58,261 bases of DNA from an uncultured Verrucomicrobiota bacterium (GTDB taxonomy: Bacteria; Verrucomicrobiota; Verrucomicrobiia; Opitutales; Opitutaceae), in the NCBI GenBank assembly GCA_903856725.1, contig CAIOCT010000062.1, forward strand, positions 1-58,261, written 5' to 3'. A program made the position numbers and the translations under genes. A model generated the notes under the pieces. The model had not been told where the DNA came from. It was given only the letters and a program-made list of their open reading frames with translations, and searched no databases. Each line of letters opens with the position of its first letter. Position 1 is the first letter of the stretch. This document shows, piece by piece, positions 25,679-34,031 of this stretch.

Positions 25679-26716
25679 ATGCCTGACAATAACTTTCCCA
25701 AACTTCACAACGCTGCTTGGCCCGGCCTCGTCGGCAAAGGCAGCCCTGGCGCAGAACCATTCATCTCGCTCGACACCATGCTTGAGCTAACCGCTAAAGC
25801 AGATGTTGGCGGAGTGAAATTCGACGGCATCGATCTCTTTCTCTATAATCCGCACACGGACATCGACCTCTCAGACGATGGCATCAAAGCCCTCGCGGCC
25901 AAAATCAAGGCCAAGGGATTGGTCGTCGGCTCTGTCGTCGCCCCCGTCTGGTTCGACGCGGCCGCTGGTGGTGACGCCACCGCACGCGCGAATTGGGTGA
26001 ACCATGTCCGCAAAGCGATTCGCATCGCGCAAAAACTTCGCGAACTCGGAGTGCGCCCAGATGGCATCGTTCGCATCGACAGCGCGACGAGCGTTAAGAC
26101 ATGGGACGCTGATCCTAAGGGTGTCACCAAACTCATCGCGCAATCATTCCGTGAGGCTGGTAAAATCGCCAAAGATGCCGGCGAGCGCTTGGCGGCCGAA
26201 GGTGAGATTTGCTGGGGTGGTATGCATAGCTGGAAAAATATGGTGAATCTCCTGGAGGCGGTGAACATGCCAAAAATCGTCGGCTTCCAAGCCGATATGT
26301 CGCACACGCTGCTCTACACGCTCGGGGAAAATGCTGAAGCCCACCGCATCGTGCCGAAAAATTTCCACTGGGAACCAGCCGAATTCCACAAGGCGATGGT
26401 GAAGCTCACGGCGGCGCTGCGCCCCTGGACGATCGATTTTCACGTCGCGCAGAACGATGGCACCGTTTTTGGTTCTGGCTCCCATGAAAAGACAGGCCGC
26501 CACTGCCTCGCGACCGATCCCAAGGGTAAATTAAATATTCCGCGCGACTCTGGCTACTGGCTCCGCGACGCCCAAGGTAAAGTAACCAAGAAAATTAAAC
26601 ACATCTGCTGGGACGGTTGCATGTTCCCTAATGAAGTGATGCTGAAACAGCAGACCTGGAATGATATTCTCGCCGCGATGATCGAGGTTCGAAAAAATCA
26701 CGGCTGGGTCGGCTAA
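25679..26716 (+). CDS. Xylose isomerase-like TIM-barrel protein
   Basis: 345 residues with the repeated strand-helix pattern of the AP endonuclease 2/xylose isomerase-like superfamily. Potential metal ligands are visible in order: a Glu in [14 protein letters not shown], an Asp in [12 protein letters not shown] and a His in [11 protein letters not shown]. No signal peptide, so cytoplasmic. It lies between the cupin gene and the Gfo/Idh/MocA gene on the same strand and is probably a sugar isomerase or epimerase of the pathway. Confidence 0.75.
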   Translation: MPDNNFPKLHNAAWPGLVGKGSPGAEPFISLDTMLELTAKADVGGVKFDGIDLFLYNPHTDIDLSDDGIKALAAKIKAKGLVVGSVVAPVWFDAAAGGDATARANWVNHVRKAIRIAQKLRELGVRPDGIVRIDSATSVKTWDADPKGVTKLIAQSFREAGKIAKDAGERLAAEGEICWGGMHSWKNMVNLLEAVNMPKIVGFQADMSHTLLYTLGENAEAHRIVPKNFHWEPAEFHKAMVKLTAALRPWTIDFHVAQNDGTVFGSGSHEKTGRHCLATDPKGKLNIPRDSGYWLRDAQGKVTKKIKHICWDGCMFPNEVMLKQQTWNDILAAMIEVRKNHGWVG

Positions 26717-26845
26717 AGACCGCGGGACTGCGGGAAAAAACGCGCGCCTACCACCAAACATGGTGGGCGACTTCAGGTCAATTCCCCGCCCCACGGCACT
26801 TCTTTTTATTTATTCCCTACTAACGGTTCTTTTACTCCTCCTCTT

Positions 26846-27985
26846 ATGAAATCACTCAATATTGGTCTCATCGGCTACGGCTTCATGGGTCGCGCGCACT
26901 CCAACGCTTTCCGCAAAGTTCGTAATTTCTTTCCCGGAAAAATTCAGCCCGTCCTCAAAGCAGTTTGCGGGCGCGATGGCGTCAAAGCCGCGGAATTTGC
27001 CGCCAACTGGGGCTACGAGTCCGTGGAAACCGACTGGCGTGCTCTCATCGCGCGCAAAGATATCGATCTCATCGACATCGCTGCACCCAATAACGTTCAC
27101 TATGAGATTGCCCTCGCCGCGGCTAAAGCGGGCAAAATGATTCTATGTGAAAAACCTCTGGCCATGAATCCCGTCGAGGCGCTCGCCATGACCAAGGCCG
27201 TTGAGAAGGCCAAAATTGCTAACATGGTCTGGTATAACTATCGCCGGATTCCGGCCGTCACGCTAGCCAAACAACTGATCGATGAAGGCCGCCTTGGGAA
27301 AATTTTCCACTACCGTGCTAAATTCCTCCAAGATTGGACGATCAATGCCGAAGTACCCCAAGGCGGGCCAGGCACCTGGCGCCTTGACGCCTCCATCGCC
27401 GGCAGTGGCGTCACTGGGGATCTCCTCGCTCACTGTATTGATACAGCCCTGTGGCTCAACGGCGGGATCGATTCCGTCACCGCGATGACGGAGACCTTCG
27501 TCAAAGAGCGCAAACACTCGCTCACCGGCAAAAAACAAAAGGTCCTCATCGACGATGCCTCCGCCTTTTTGGCGCGCTTCAGCAACGGTTCCCTCGCCAC
27601 CTTTGAGTCCACGCGCTATGCTCGCGGTCACAAAGCGCTTTATACCTTCGAGATTAATGGTGAAAATGGGTCTATTTTCTGGGACCTCCATGATTTACAC
27701 CGCCTTCAGTGGTTTGATCACAAGGACGGTGGTCTCACGCGCGGCTGGCGGAGCATTCACGTCACCGATGGAGATCAGCCTTACATGAAAAATTGGTGGG
27801 TGCCGGGTCTCGCCATTGGCTACGAACACAGCTTTGTACACCAAGTCGCCGATTTTCTTCAAGGCGTGGAGTCAGGTCGGCCAGCCGCCCCGACCTTCCG
27901 CGATGGTCTTGCCACCGACTACGTCACTGACGCTGTGCTTAAATCAGCTGCCTCTGGTCGCTGGACCAATGTAAAAAAAGCTTAA
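26846..27985 (+). CDS. Gfo/Idh/MocA family NAD(P)-dependent oxidoreductase
   Basis: 379 residues. The N-terminal Rossmann motif is [19 protein letters not shown] (GxGxxG-type), followed by [17 protein letters not shown] and the family signature [13 protein letters not shown], where the Lys is a conserved catalytic residue. The substrate domain includes [20 protein letters not shown] and the His motif in [10 protein letters not shown]. No signal peptide, so cytoplasmic. ThuB-like members oxidise disaccharides at C3; others oxidise inositol or sugar phosphates. Here it probably oxidises or reduces the keto-sugar in the pathway. The preceding 129-bp gap has no feature except a pyrimidine-rich leader. 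Confidence 0.9.
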   Translation: MKSLNIGLIGYGFMGRAHSNAFRKVRNFFPGKIQPVLKAVCGRDGVKAAEFAANWGYESVETDWRALIARKDIDLIDIAAPNNVHYEIALAAAKAGKMILCEKPLAMNPVEALAMTKAVEKAKIANMVWYNYRRIPAVTLAKQLIDEGRLGKIFHYRAKFLQDWTINAEVPQGGPGTWRLDASIAGSGVTGDLLAHCIDTALWLNGGIDSVTAMTETFVKERKHSLTGKKQKVLIDDASAFLARFSNGSLATFESTRYARGHKALYTFEINGENGSIFWDLHDLHRLQWFDHKDGGLTRGWRSIHVTDGDQPYMKNWWVPGLAIGYEHSFVHQVADFLQGVESGRPAAPTFRDGLATDYVTDAVLKSAASGRWTNVKKA

Positions 27986-28008
27986 CTTAGCTTTATTGAA
28001 ATCCGTCA

Positions 28009-28051
28009 GGCAGGCCGCGGCCATTCACCCGACCACGGTCATCTGCCTGCC
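28009..28051. repeat. Inverted repeat between the dehydrogenase and isomerase genes
   Basis: Perfect 7-bp arms GGCAGGC (28009-28015) and GCCTGCC (28045-28051) with a 29-bp loop that holds a smaller GACC/GGTC pair. It lies in the 110-bp gap within the same-strand gene row. It could form a transcript hairpin that dampens expression or protects an mRNA end. No T-run follows it, so it is not a classical terminator. Confidence 0.35.
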
Positions 28052-28095
28052 ACTCTCTGCGTCGCCCCACTCGCTTACAACTGCTCTTAACTCCC

Positions 28096-28953
28096 ATGCC
28101 TAAACTCAGCTTCAATCTCCTCGCCTGGACCGCCTCGATCTCCGACGAGTTTTTTCCGCACATTGAACGTCTTAAAAAAATTGGCTATGACGGTATCGAG
28201 ATCTGCAACGGCCAACAAGACCCTGCCGCCTATAAGCGTCTCAAAAAACTGCTGACCGATCTCAATCTCGGAGTAACCTGTGTAACCATTCTCGGAGCCG
28301 ACGCCAATCCGGCCAGCCCCGACGCCGCGATTCGCGCCAAGGGCCTAGAAGTGCTCAAATGGAATATCGACCGCACCGTTGATTGCGGTTCCAGCCTACT
28401 CTGCGGACCATTTCACTCGGCCTTTGCCACGTTTACGCGCACCGATATTCACCCTGACGAATACAAACGCAGCGCGGACACCCTGCGCGCCGCTGGTGAC
28501 TACGCTAAACAGGCGGGCGTCACGCTCTGCCCTGAAGCACTCAACCGGTTTGAGTGTTATCTGTGCAACACCATGGCCCAGCTGCGCATGCTGGTTGAGC
28601 TGACCGATCATCCCAACGTGCGCGGGATGTATGATACACACCACGCCAACATGGAGGAAAAAACTTTTCCTGATGCCATCCGCACCATCGCGCCGGTTCT
28701 CAAGCATGTTCACCTCAGCGAGAATGACCGCGGCACTCCTGGCTCTGGACATATTAATTTCCGGGAAAACCTGATCGCCCTGCGTGAAGTAGGCTATGAC
28801 GGCTGGATGGCCATCGAAGCCTTTAGCCGCTCTGATCCAGCCTTTGCCAATGCCATCAACGTCTGGCGTGAGTACTCGCCAGCTTGGGACATCGCCGAAT
28901 CTGGCCACACTTTTCTCCGTCGTGAAATTGCCGCGGCCGGCTACCGCGCATGA
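28096..28953 (+). CDS. Sugar phosphate isomerase/epimerase (D-psicose/tagatose 3-epimerase-like)
   Basis: 285 residues, TIM barrel. Metal ligands in the order of the D-tagatose 3-epimerase family are visible: Glu in LCPEALNRF, Asp in GMYDTHHAN, His in LKHVHLSENDRG and the last Glu in MAIEAFSRS. No signal peptide. It probably epimerises or isomerises a keto-sugar made by the locus. Its stop overlaps the start of the 1693-residue protein by 4 bp (ATGA), tying the cytoplasmic enzymes to the exported ones in one transcript. Confidence 0.85.
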   Translation: MPKLSFNLLAWTASISDEFFPHIERLKKIGYDGIEICNGQQDPAAYKRLKKLLTDLNLGVTCVTILGADANPASPDAAIRAKGLEVLKWNIDRTVDCGSSLLCGPFHSAFATFTRTDIHPDEYKRSADTLRAAGDYAKQAGVTLCPEALNRFECYLCNTMAQLRMLVELTDHPNVRGMYDTHHANMEEKTFPDAIRTIAPVLKHVHLSENDRGTPGSGHINFRENLIALREVGYDGWMAIEAFSRSDPAFANAINVWREYSPAWDIAESGHTFLRREIAAAGYRA

Positions 28954-31900
28954 TCAATTTACATCGTTCGATTCGTCTCTTGCTCCCTTTCCTAACCGCG
29001 GCGGTGCTGAGTGCCGCCACTAGCACGCGGCTGGAGCTGGAGCCAGCGCAGAGTACCCCCGCCAAAGGGAAGCACGTCGTGCTCCTGTCGGGCGATGAAG
29101 AGTATCGCAGCGAAGAAGCGCTGCCCATGTTGGCGAAAATATTGAGTCAAAGACACGGCTTCAAGACGACCGTACTTTTTGCTCTTGATGCAGATGGCAC
29201 GATCAATCCGACCAATCCAAACTCGCTGCCTGGAGCTGAAGCTCTCGACTCCGCTGACGTCATCATCATGTCGCTGCGCTTCCGCGCCTGGCCTGATGAG
29301 GCCATGAAACATTTCGTCGCTGCTCATCAGCGCGGGGTGCCCATTATTGCGCTCCGCACCTCCACCCACGCTTTTAATTTCCCCGCCGGCAGCCTATGGT
29401 CCGACTACACTTGGAATAACAAAGCGAGCAGCCCAGGTGGTTTCGGCAAACGTGTCTTAGGCGAGACCTGGGTTAGCCACTGGGGTAAACATAAATTTGA
29501 AGCGACGCGGGGCGTCATTGAACCCGTCGGTGCGGCTGATCCACTCTTTAACGGAGTTACTAGTCTCTTTGGGACGACGGATGTCTATGAAGCCGCCCCA
29601 CCGAGTGATGCGAAAATCCTTGCGCGCGGACTCGTCCTCCAAGGCATGCACCCGACAGATGCTCCTGCGACCTACCGCAAATCAACGGCTGCCAAAACCG
29701 AACAGTCGGTCAATGCCCCCGCGATGCCCATCGTCTGGACGCGGAGCTATCCAACGACCTCCGGCGCGATGGCTAAAATTTTTACAACCACCCTCGGAGC
29801 AGCCACTGATTTTGAAGAGGAATCGCTGCGGCGGCTGATTGTTAACGCTACTTACTGGGCGGCTGGATTAGTGGTACCGAATAAGGCCGACGTCACGCCT
29901 TTCGATCATTACGCGCCGCGCCCTTATGGTTTCGCCGGCCATCGGACTGGTCTCACGCCGGCCGATCATGCTCTCGGTAAAATCTTGCCTGCAGGCGGAA
30001 CTATCACGGCCACATTACCCCACCCTACCCCAGCGACGATCAACACCCCAATCGCGCTTAACTTAGGTTCGCACATCGCATTTGTCGGAAATGGCCTGGC
30101 TGATCGCATGCAGCATGCAGGCGCACTTGAGACGCTCATCCATGCCAAGTACCCAAAGCACGAACTGGTATTTCGCAATCTAGCGGTGACGGGTGATGAA
30201 CTCGTCACCCGCGCACGCTCCAAAGATTTCGGGACCCCTGATGAATGGCTCACCCGCACAGGCACTGACGTAATTTTTGCTTTTTTCGGCTTCAATGAAT
30301 CTTTTGCTGGGCCCGATGGCTTGCCCAAATTTAAGGCCGATCTCGCCGCCTTCCTCAGCGAAACGCGGAGCAAAAATTACGGCACCCACGGGTCTCCGCA
30401 CATCGTGCTATTCTCGCCGATCGCCAATGAAATTCTGCCGGATAGCAATTACGCGATCCCCGCCGCCAATAATCGCAACCTCGCGCTTTATGCCGCGGCG
30501 ATGGCGGAAGTTGCGGGCGACCGAGCAGGCGTGACGTTTATCGACCTCTTGGCTCCCTCCCAGCAGCTTTACGCCGAAGCCGCCGCGCACGGTCGTTCTC
30601 TGACCTTCAACGGCCTGCATCTCACCGCCGCGGGCGATGCCGCGCTCGCGCCCATCATTTTCAAGGCGCTCTTCGGTGAAGCTGTCCCGCCCGGCAATTT
30701 CACCGCGCTGCAAACCGCGGTGAATGCTAAAAATCAAGAATGGCATTCGCGCTATCGGACGATGGACGGATTCAATGTTTACGGTGATCGCTCCAAATTG
30801 GCTTATGAATCCGCGAAGGATAAACCTAAGCTAACCAATAACCAGATTATGCAGGAAGAAATGGCGCAACGCGATGTGCTGACTGCAAATCGTGATCGCC
30901 AGCTTTGGGCGATCGCGCGGGGTGAGCACACCCCACCGGCAGTGATTCCACTGCCGCCGGTCACGCCTTTCGGCACGAATAAGCCGGGGCCAAATCCCGA
31001 TGGCACCTACAATTTCCTCAGCGCAGATGAAGCGCTCGCCAAAATGACTTTGGCTCCTGGGGTAAAAGTAAATGTTTTCGCCAGCGAAAAAGAATTTCCG
31101 GAATTGGCTAATGCAGTGCAGATGGCGTGGGACCCGCAAGGCCGGCTTTGGGTCTCAGTCTGGCCTAATTATCCTGAACGCACGCCAACGTCTACCCTTG
31201 GGGATAGTATTATCATCCTCGAGGATACCAATCACGATGGTCGCGCTGATAAATGCATTCATTTTCTCGACAACCTAAACTGTCCGACTGGTTTTCAATT
31301 TTATAAAGATGGCCTCCTCGTTATGCAGGCGCCGGATCTCTGGTTTGCTCGCGATACAGACGGAGACGGCCAAGCTGACACCAAGGAGCGCGTCCTTATG
31401 GGCCTCGACTCCGCGGATTCCCACCACACTGCCAACTCACTCGTTTACGAGCCCGGTGGCGCGATTCTCTTAAGTGACGGCGTCTTTCACCGATCCCAAA
31501 TCGAGACAGCCCTCGGACCCGTGCGCAACATCGACGGAGCCATCTACCGCTTTGAGCCGCGCACGGGGAAATTCGAGACTTACGCCTCATATAATTTCAT
31601 GAACCCACACGGCCGGGCCTTCGACTATTGGGGCAATGATTTTATCACCGACGCTACCGGCAACCACACTTATTTTGGCGCCGCGATAAGCGGGAAGATC
31701 GATTATCCTAAAAAACATCCTAAATTAAAAACGATCTGGGACCGGCCTTCCCGGCCTTCGGCCGGGAGTAGTATCATCACCAGCACGCATTTCCCGCCGG
31801 AGTATTGGGGGAATTACCTCAACCCTAATGTCATTGGCTTTCAGGGAATCTATCGCCTCAAACTCGTTGATGATGGCGCCGGTCTTAAAGGTGAGCGTCA

Positions 31901-34031
31901 GACTGATCTCATGTCCTCGACCGACCGAGATTTTCGTCCCATTGATACTTCCGTAGGACCCGATGGCGCGATCTACGTCATCGATTGGTGCACGCCCTTG
32001 ATCGGCCATCTCCAAAGCCATCTACGGGACTCCAACCGTGACCACATTCACGGCCGCATCTATCGCCTCACTTACGAAGGTCGCCCGCTGGCCACCCCGC
32101 CACCCATTGCTGGTCAACCCATTCCCGCATTGCTGAAACTTCTCGAGCGTCCCGAGAATCAAATCCGCAACTTAGCTAAAATTGAACTTGGCCGCCACGA
32201 CACAGCCGAAGTTATCGCGGCTGCAAAAGTTTGGCTCGCTTCACTCAATCCCACGACGCCGGACTACGCCCATCACCTTACCGAAGCGCTCTGGCTCCAC
32301 CAGTGGCACAATGTTGTCGATCAGGATCTCCTCCAACGAGTCTTGAATTCCCCCAACGCCGATGCCCGGGCCGCGGCCGTTCGTGTGCTCGGCTACTGGC
32401 GCGATCGCTTACCCACTGCGCTCACGTTGCTCCAAAGCAAAGCCAACGACGAAAATGCTCGCGTGCGACTCCACGCCGTTCGGGCCGCTAGCTTTTTTTC
32501 AGAGGTTGGTGCGACCGAAGTCGCTTTGGCGGCAACCAAGCGGCCGATTGATTATTATCTCGATTACACCATCGGTGAAACCCTCCGCCAACTGCGGCCT
32601 TTTTGGGCCAAAAGCATCGATGCAGGAACCGCAATCGCTGGCGGTGATTCCGCTAGTTTCCGCTACTTGCTTCGCACGCTCACAGTCTCCGAACTCCTTA
32701 AATTATCGCGCACGATCGACGTGCAGGAGAATATTCTAGGCCGGAAAGGAGTCTCTGATCTCGTGCGTGCTGAAGCGCTAGCCGCAATTGCCACCGCTCG
32801 TCAGATCAGCCGCGTCAACCTTCTCCTCGCAACCATAGAGTCACCGGCTGAAATCGATGTAAAAAGCGTTGGCCGCTTACTCCTTGCCCAACCCCCGTCG
32901 GAACTCCGCACCCACCGCTCTGCGATTCATAAGCTAGCCCTGACCGATAATGCCGAAGGTCGATCCTTCGCTTGGGCCGCGCTAGCGCTCGCCGATGGCT
33001 CGCTCTCGGCTCTCTGGACCGAGGCCCTTAAATCCTCCCTCACCGAAGCAAGTTTTCTCGGCGGACTGTCCTTGATTCCTGATTCTGCACTCAGAGCTAC
33101 CGCTTATGAGATCGTAATGCCGATTCTAGGCACCAACGCAGCTAATCTGCCTGGCCCTCCTGCGACGGTGACCACGATCCAGAATGAAGCGATTCGCGCC
33201 GCAGTCAGCACCCGCCGGGAACCCACGGCAGTGTTCAACGCCCTCGCCGCCATGATTGCACGAGGAGAGCAAATTCCCAATGCCGCCCAAGGTCTGCGCG
33301 CCATCCCTCGCGACCGTTGGCCAGCCGCTGCCGCGGCAGATACCGCGCGCCATCTTGTTGCTTGGGCTGCGAATACCCACCCCAGCGAGCGTACCGAACG
33401 CAATATTTTTGGCCAGTTGCGTCGCGACTACAGCGAAACCGTACAGGTCGCCGATGATCTGGTCGGAACACTCCCAGCGGCTGAAGCCGAAACGCTCCGC
33501 GCCACCCTAGCTGGCTTGCGCGTAGCTGTTTTCACCGTCACCACCATTCCCGAAGAAATGCGCTTCGATACCGCGCGCCTCGTTGTAGAGGCCGGCAAGC
33601 CCTTTGAAGTTATTTTTGAAAATCTTGATGGCCTGCCACATAATTTTGTCGTGGTTAAACCCGGCACCCGCGAGCGCGTCGGGCTAGCGGCCATGACCTT
33701 GTTGCCGGAACAACTGGATACGAATGGTCGAGCTTTCATTCCCGACACACCCGACGTAGTCGCGGCCACTAAAATCCTCGAGACCGACCAAATGGCTACG
33801 CTAAAAATATCGGAACTGACGACTGAAGGTATCTACGAATTTATCTGCACCTTCCCCGGCCATTGGGCGATGATGTATGGCCAATTAGTTGTAACAAAAA
33901 ATGTTTCAGCGTATCTCAAGGATCATCCCTTGCCACCCAAGCATCCGCTCACTGCTAAGATAGAACTTTGCGATCCCCGCGTTAATCAAGCGCTCGCGAG
34001 CACATCCGGCAACTCGCTACCCACCCCATGA
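28950..34031 (+). CDS. Exported multidomain protein: ThuA, SGNH-like, membrane-bound dehydrogenase, HEAT, azurin-like
   Basis: 1693 residues with a signal peptide (about 1-24). Order: ThuA-like domain about 40-310 (VVLLSGDEEYRSEE, PIIALRTSTHAFNF); SGNH-like domain about 375-575; membrane-bound dehydrogenase beta-propeller of the PVC type about 700-1035 with two calcium-loop-like motifs (DTNHDGRAD, DTDGDGQAD) and IHGRIYRLT at its end; HEAT-like repeats about 1050-1480; and a C-terminal cupredoxin about 1530-1655 with His1564 (PHNF), Cys1633, His1638 and Met1642 in an azurin-type CTFPGHWAMM motif. The SGNH nucleophile is not serine (FVGNGLADR). There is no CxxCH heme motif. It is probably periplasmic, oxidising a sugar and passing electrons to copper. 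The individual functions are inference from domains. Confidence 0.85.
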   Translation: MINLHRSIRLLLPFLTAAVLSAATSTRLELEPAQSTPAKGKHVVLLSGDEEYRSEEALPMLAKILSQRHGFKTTVLFALDADGTINPTNPNSLPGAEALDSADVIIMSLRFRAWPDEAMKHFVAAHQRGVPIIALRTSTHAFNFPAGSLWSDYTWNNKASSPGGFGKRVLGETWVSHWGKHKFEATRGVIEPVGAADPLFNGVTSLFGTTDVYEAAPPSDAKILARGLVLQGMHPTDAPATYRKSTAAKTEQSVNAPAMPIVWTRSYPTTSGAMAKIFTTTLGAATDFEEESLRRLIVNATYWAAGLVVPNKADVTPFDHYAPRPYGFAGHRTGLTPADHALGKILPAGGTITATLPHPTPATINTPIALNLGSHIAFVGNGLADRMQHAGALETLIHAKYPKHELVFRNLAVTGDELVTRARSKDFGTPDEWLTRTGTDVIFAFFGFNESFAGPDGLPKFKADLAAFLSETRSKNYGTHGSPHIVLFSPIANEILPDSNYAIPAANNRNLALYAAAMAEVAGDRAGVTFIDLLAPSQQLYAEAAAHGRSLTFNGLHLTAAGDAALAPIIFKALFGEAVPPGNFTALQTAVNAKNQEWHSRYRTMDGFNVYGDRSKLAYESAKDKPKLTNNQIMQEEMAQRDVLTANRDRQLWAIARGEHTPPAVIPLPPVTPFGTNKPGPNPDGTYNFLSADEALAKMTLAPGVKVNVFASEKEFPELANAVQMAWDPQGRLWVSVWPNYPERTPTSTLGDSIIILEDTNHDGRADKCIHFLDNLNCPTGFQFYKDGLLVMQAPDLWFARDTDGDGQADTKERVLMGLDSADSHHTANSLVYEPGGAILLSDGVFHRSQIETALGPVRNIDGAIYRFEPRTGKFETYASYNFMNPHGRAFDYWGNDFITDATGNHTYFGAAISGKIDYPKKHPKLKTIWDRPSRPSAGSSIITSTHFPPEYWGNYLNPNVIGFQGIYRLKLVDDGAGLKGERQTDLMSSTDRDFRPIDTSVGPDGAIYVIDWCTPLIGHLQSHLRDSNRDHIHGRIYRLTYEGRPLATPPPIAGQPIPALLKLLERPENQIRNLAKIELGRHDTAEVIAAAKVWLASLNPTTPDYAHHLTEALWLHQWHNVVDQDLLQRVLNSPNADARAAAVRVLGYWRDRLPTALTLLQSKANDENARVRLHAVRAASFFSEVGATEVALAATKRPIDYYLDYTIGETLRQLRPFWAKSIDAGTAIAGGDSASFRYLLRTLTVSELLKLSRTIDVQENILGRKGVSDLVRAEALAAIATARQISRVNLLLATIESPAEIDVKSVGRLLLAQPPSELRTHRSAIHKLALTDNAEGRSFAWAALALADGSLSALWTEALKSSLTEASFLGGLSLIPDSALRATAYEIVMPILGTNAANLPGPPATVTTIQNEAIRAAVSTRREPTAVFNALAAMIARGEQIPNAAQGLRAIPRDRWPAAAAADTARHLVAWAANTHPSERTERNIFGQLRRDYSETVQVADDLVGTLPAAEAETLRATLAGLRVAVFTVTTIPEEMRFDTARLVVEAGKPFEVIFENLDGLPHNFVVVKPGTRERVGLAAMTLLPEQLDTNGRAFIPDTPDVVAATKILETDQMATLKISELTTEGIYEFICTFPGHWAMMYGQLVVTKNVSAYLKDHPLPPKHPLTAKIELCDPRVNQALASTSGNSLPTP
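31749..31767. repeat. Perfect palindromic hairpin inside the 1693-residue gene
   Basis: TCCCGGCC (31749-31756), TTC loop, GGCCGGGA (31760-31767): an 8-bp stem with 3-bp loop, entirely within coding sequence and encoding the RPSAG stretch of the dehydrogenase domain. Confidence 0.5.

Noticed and set aside
26717-26845. A hairpin CCACC/GGTGG after the TIM-barrel gene as a terminator
   Set aside because: Only a 5-bp main stem, and the T-rich stretch is about 40 bases further on.
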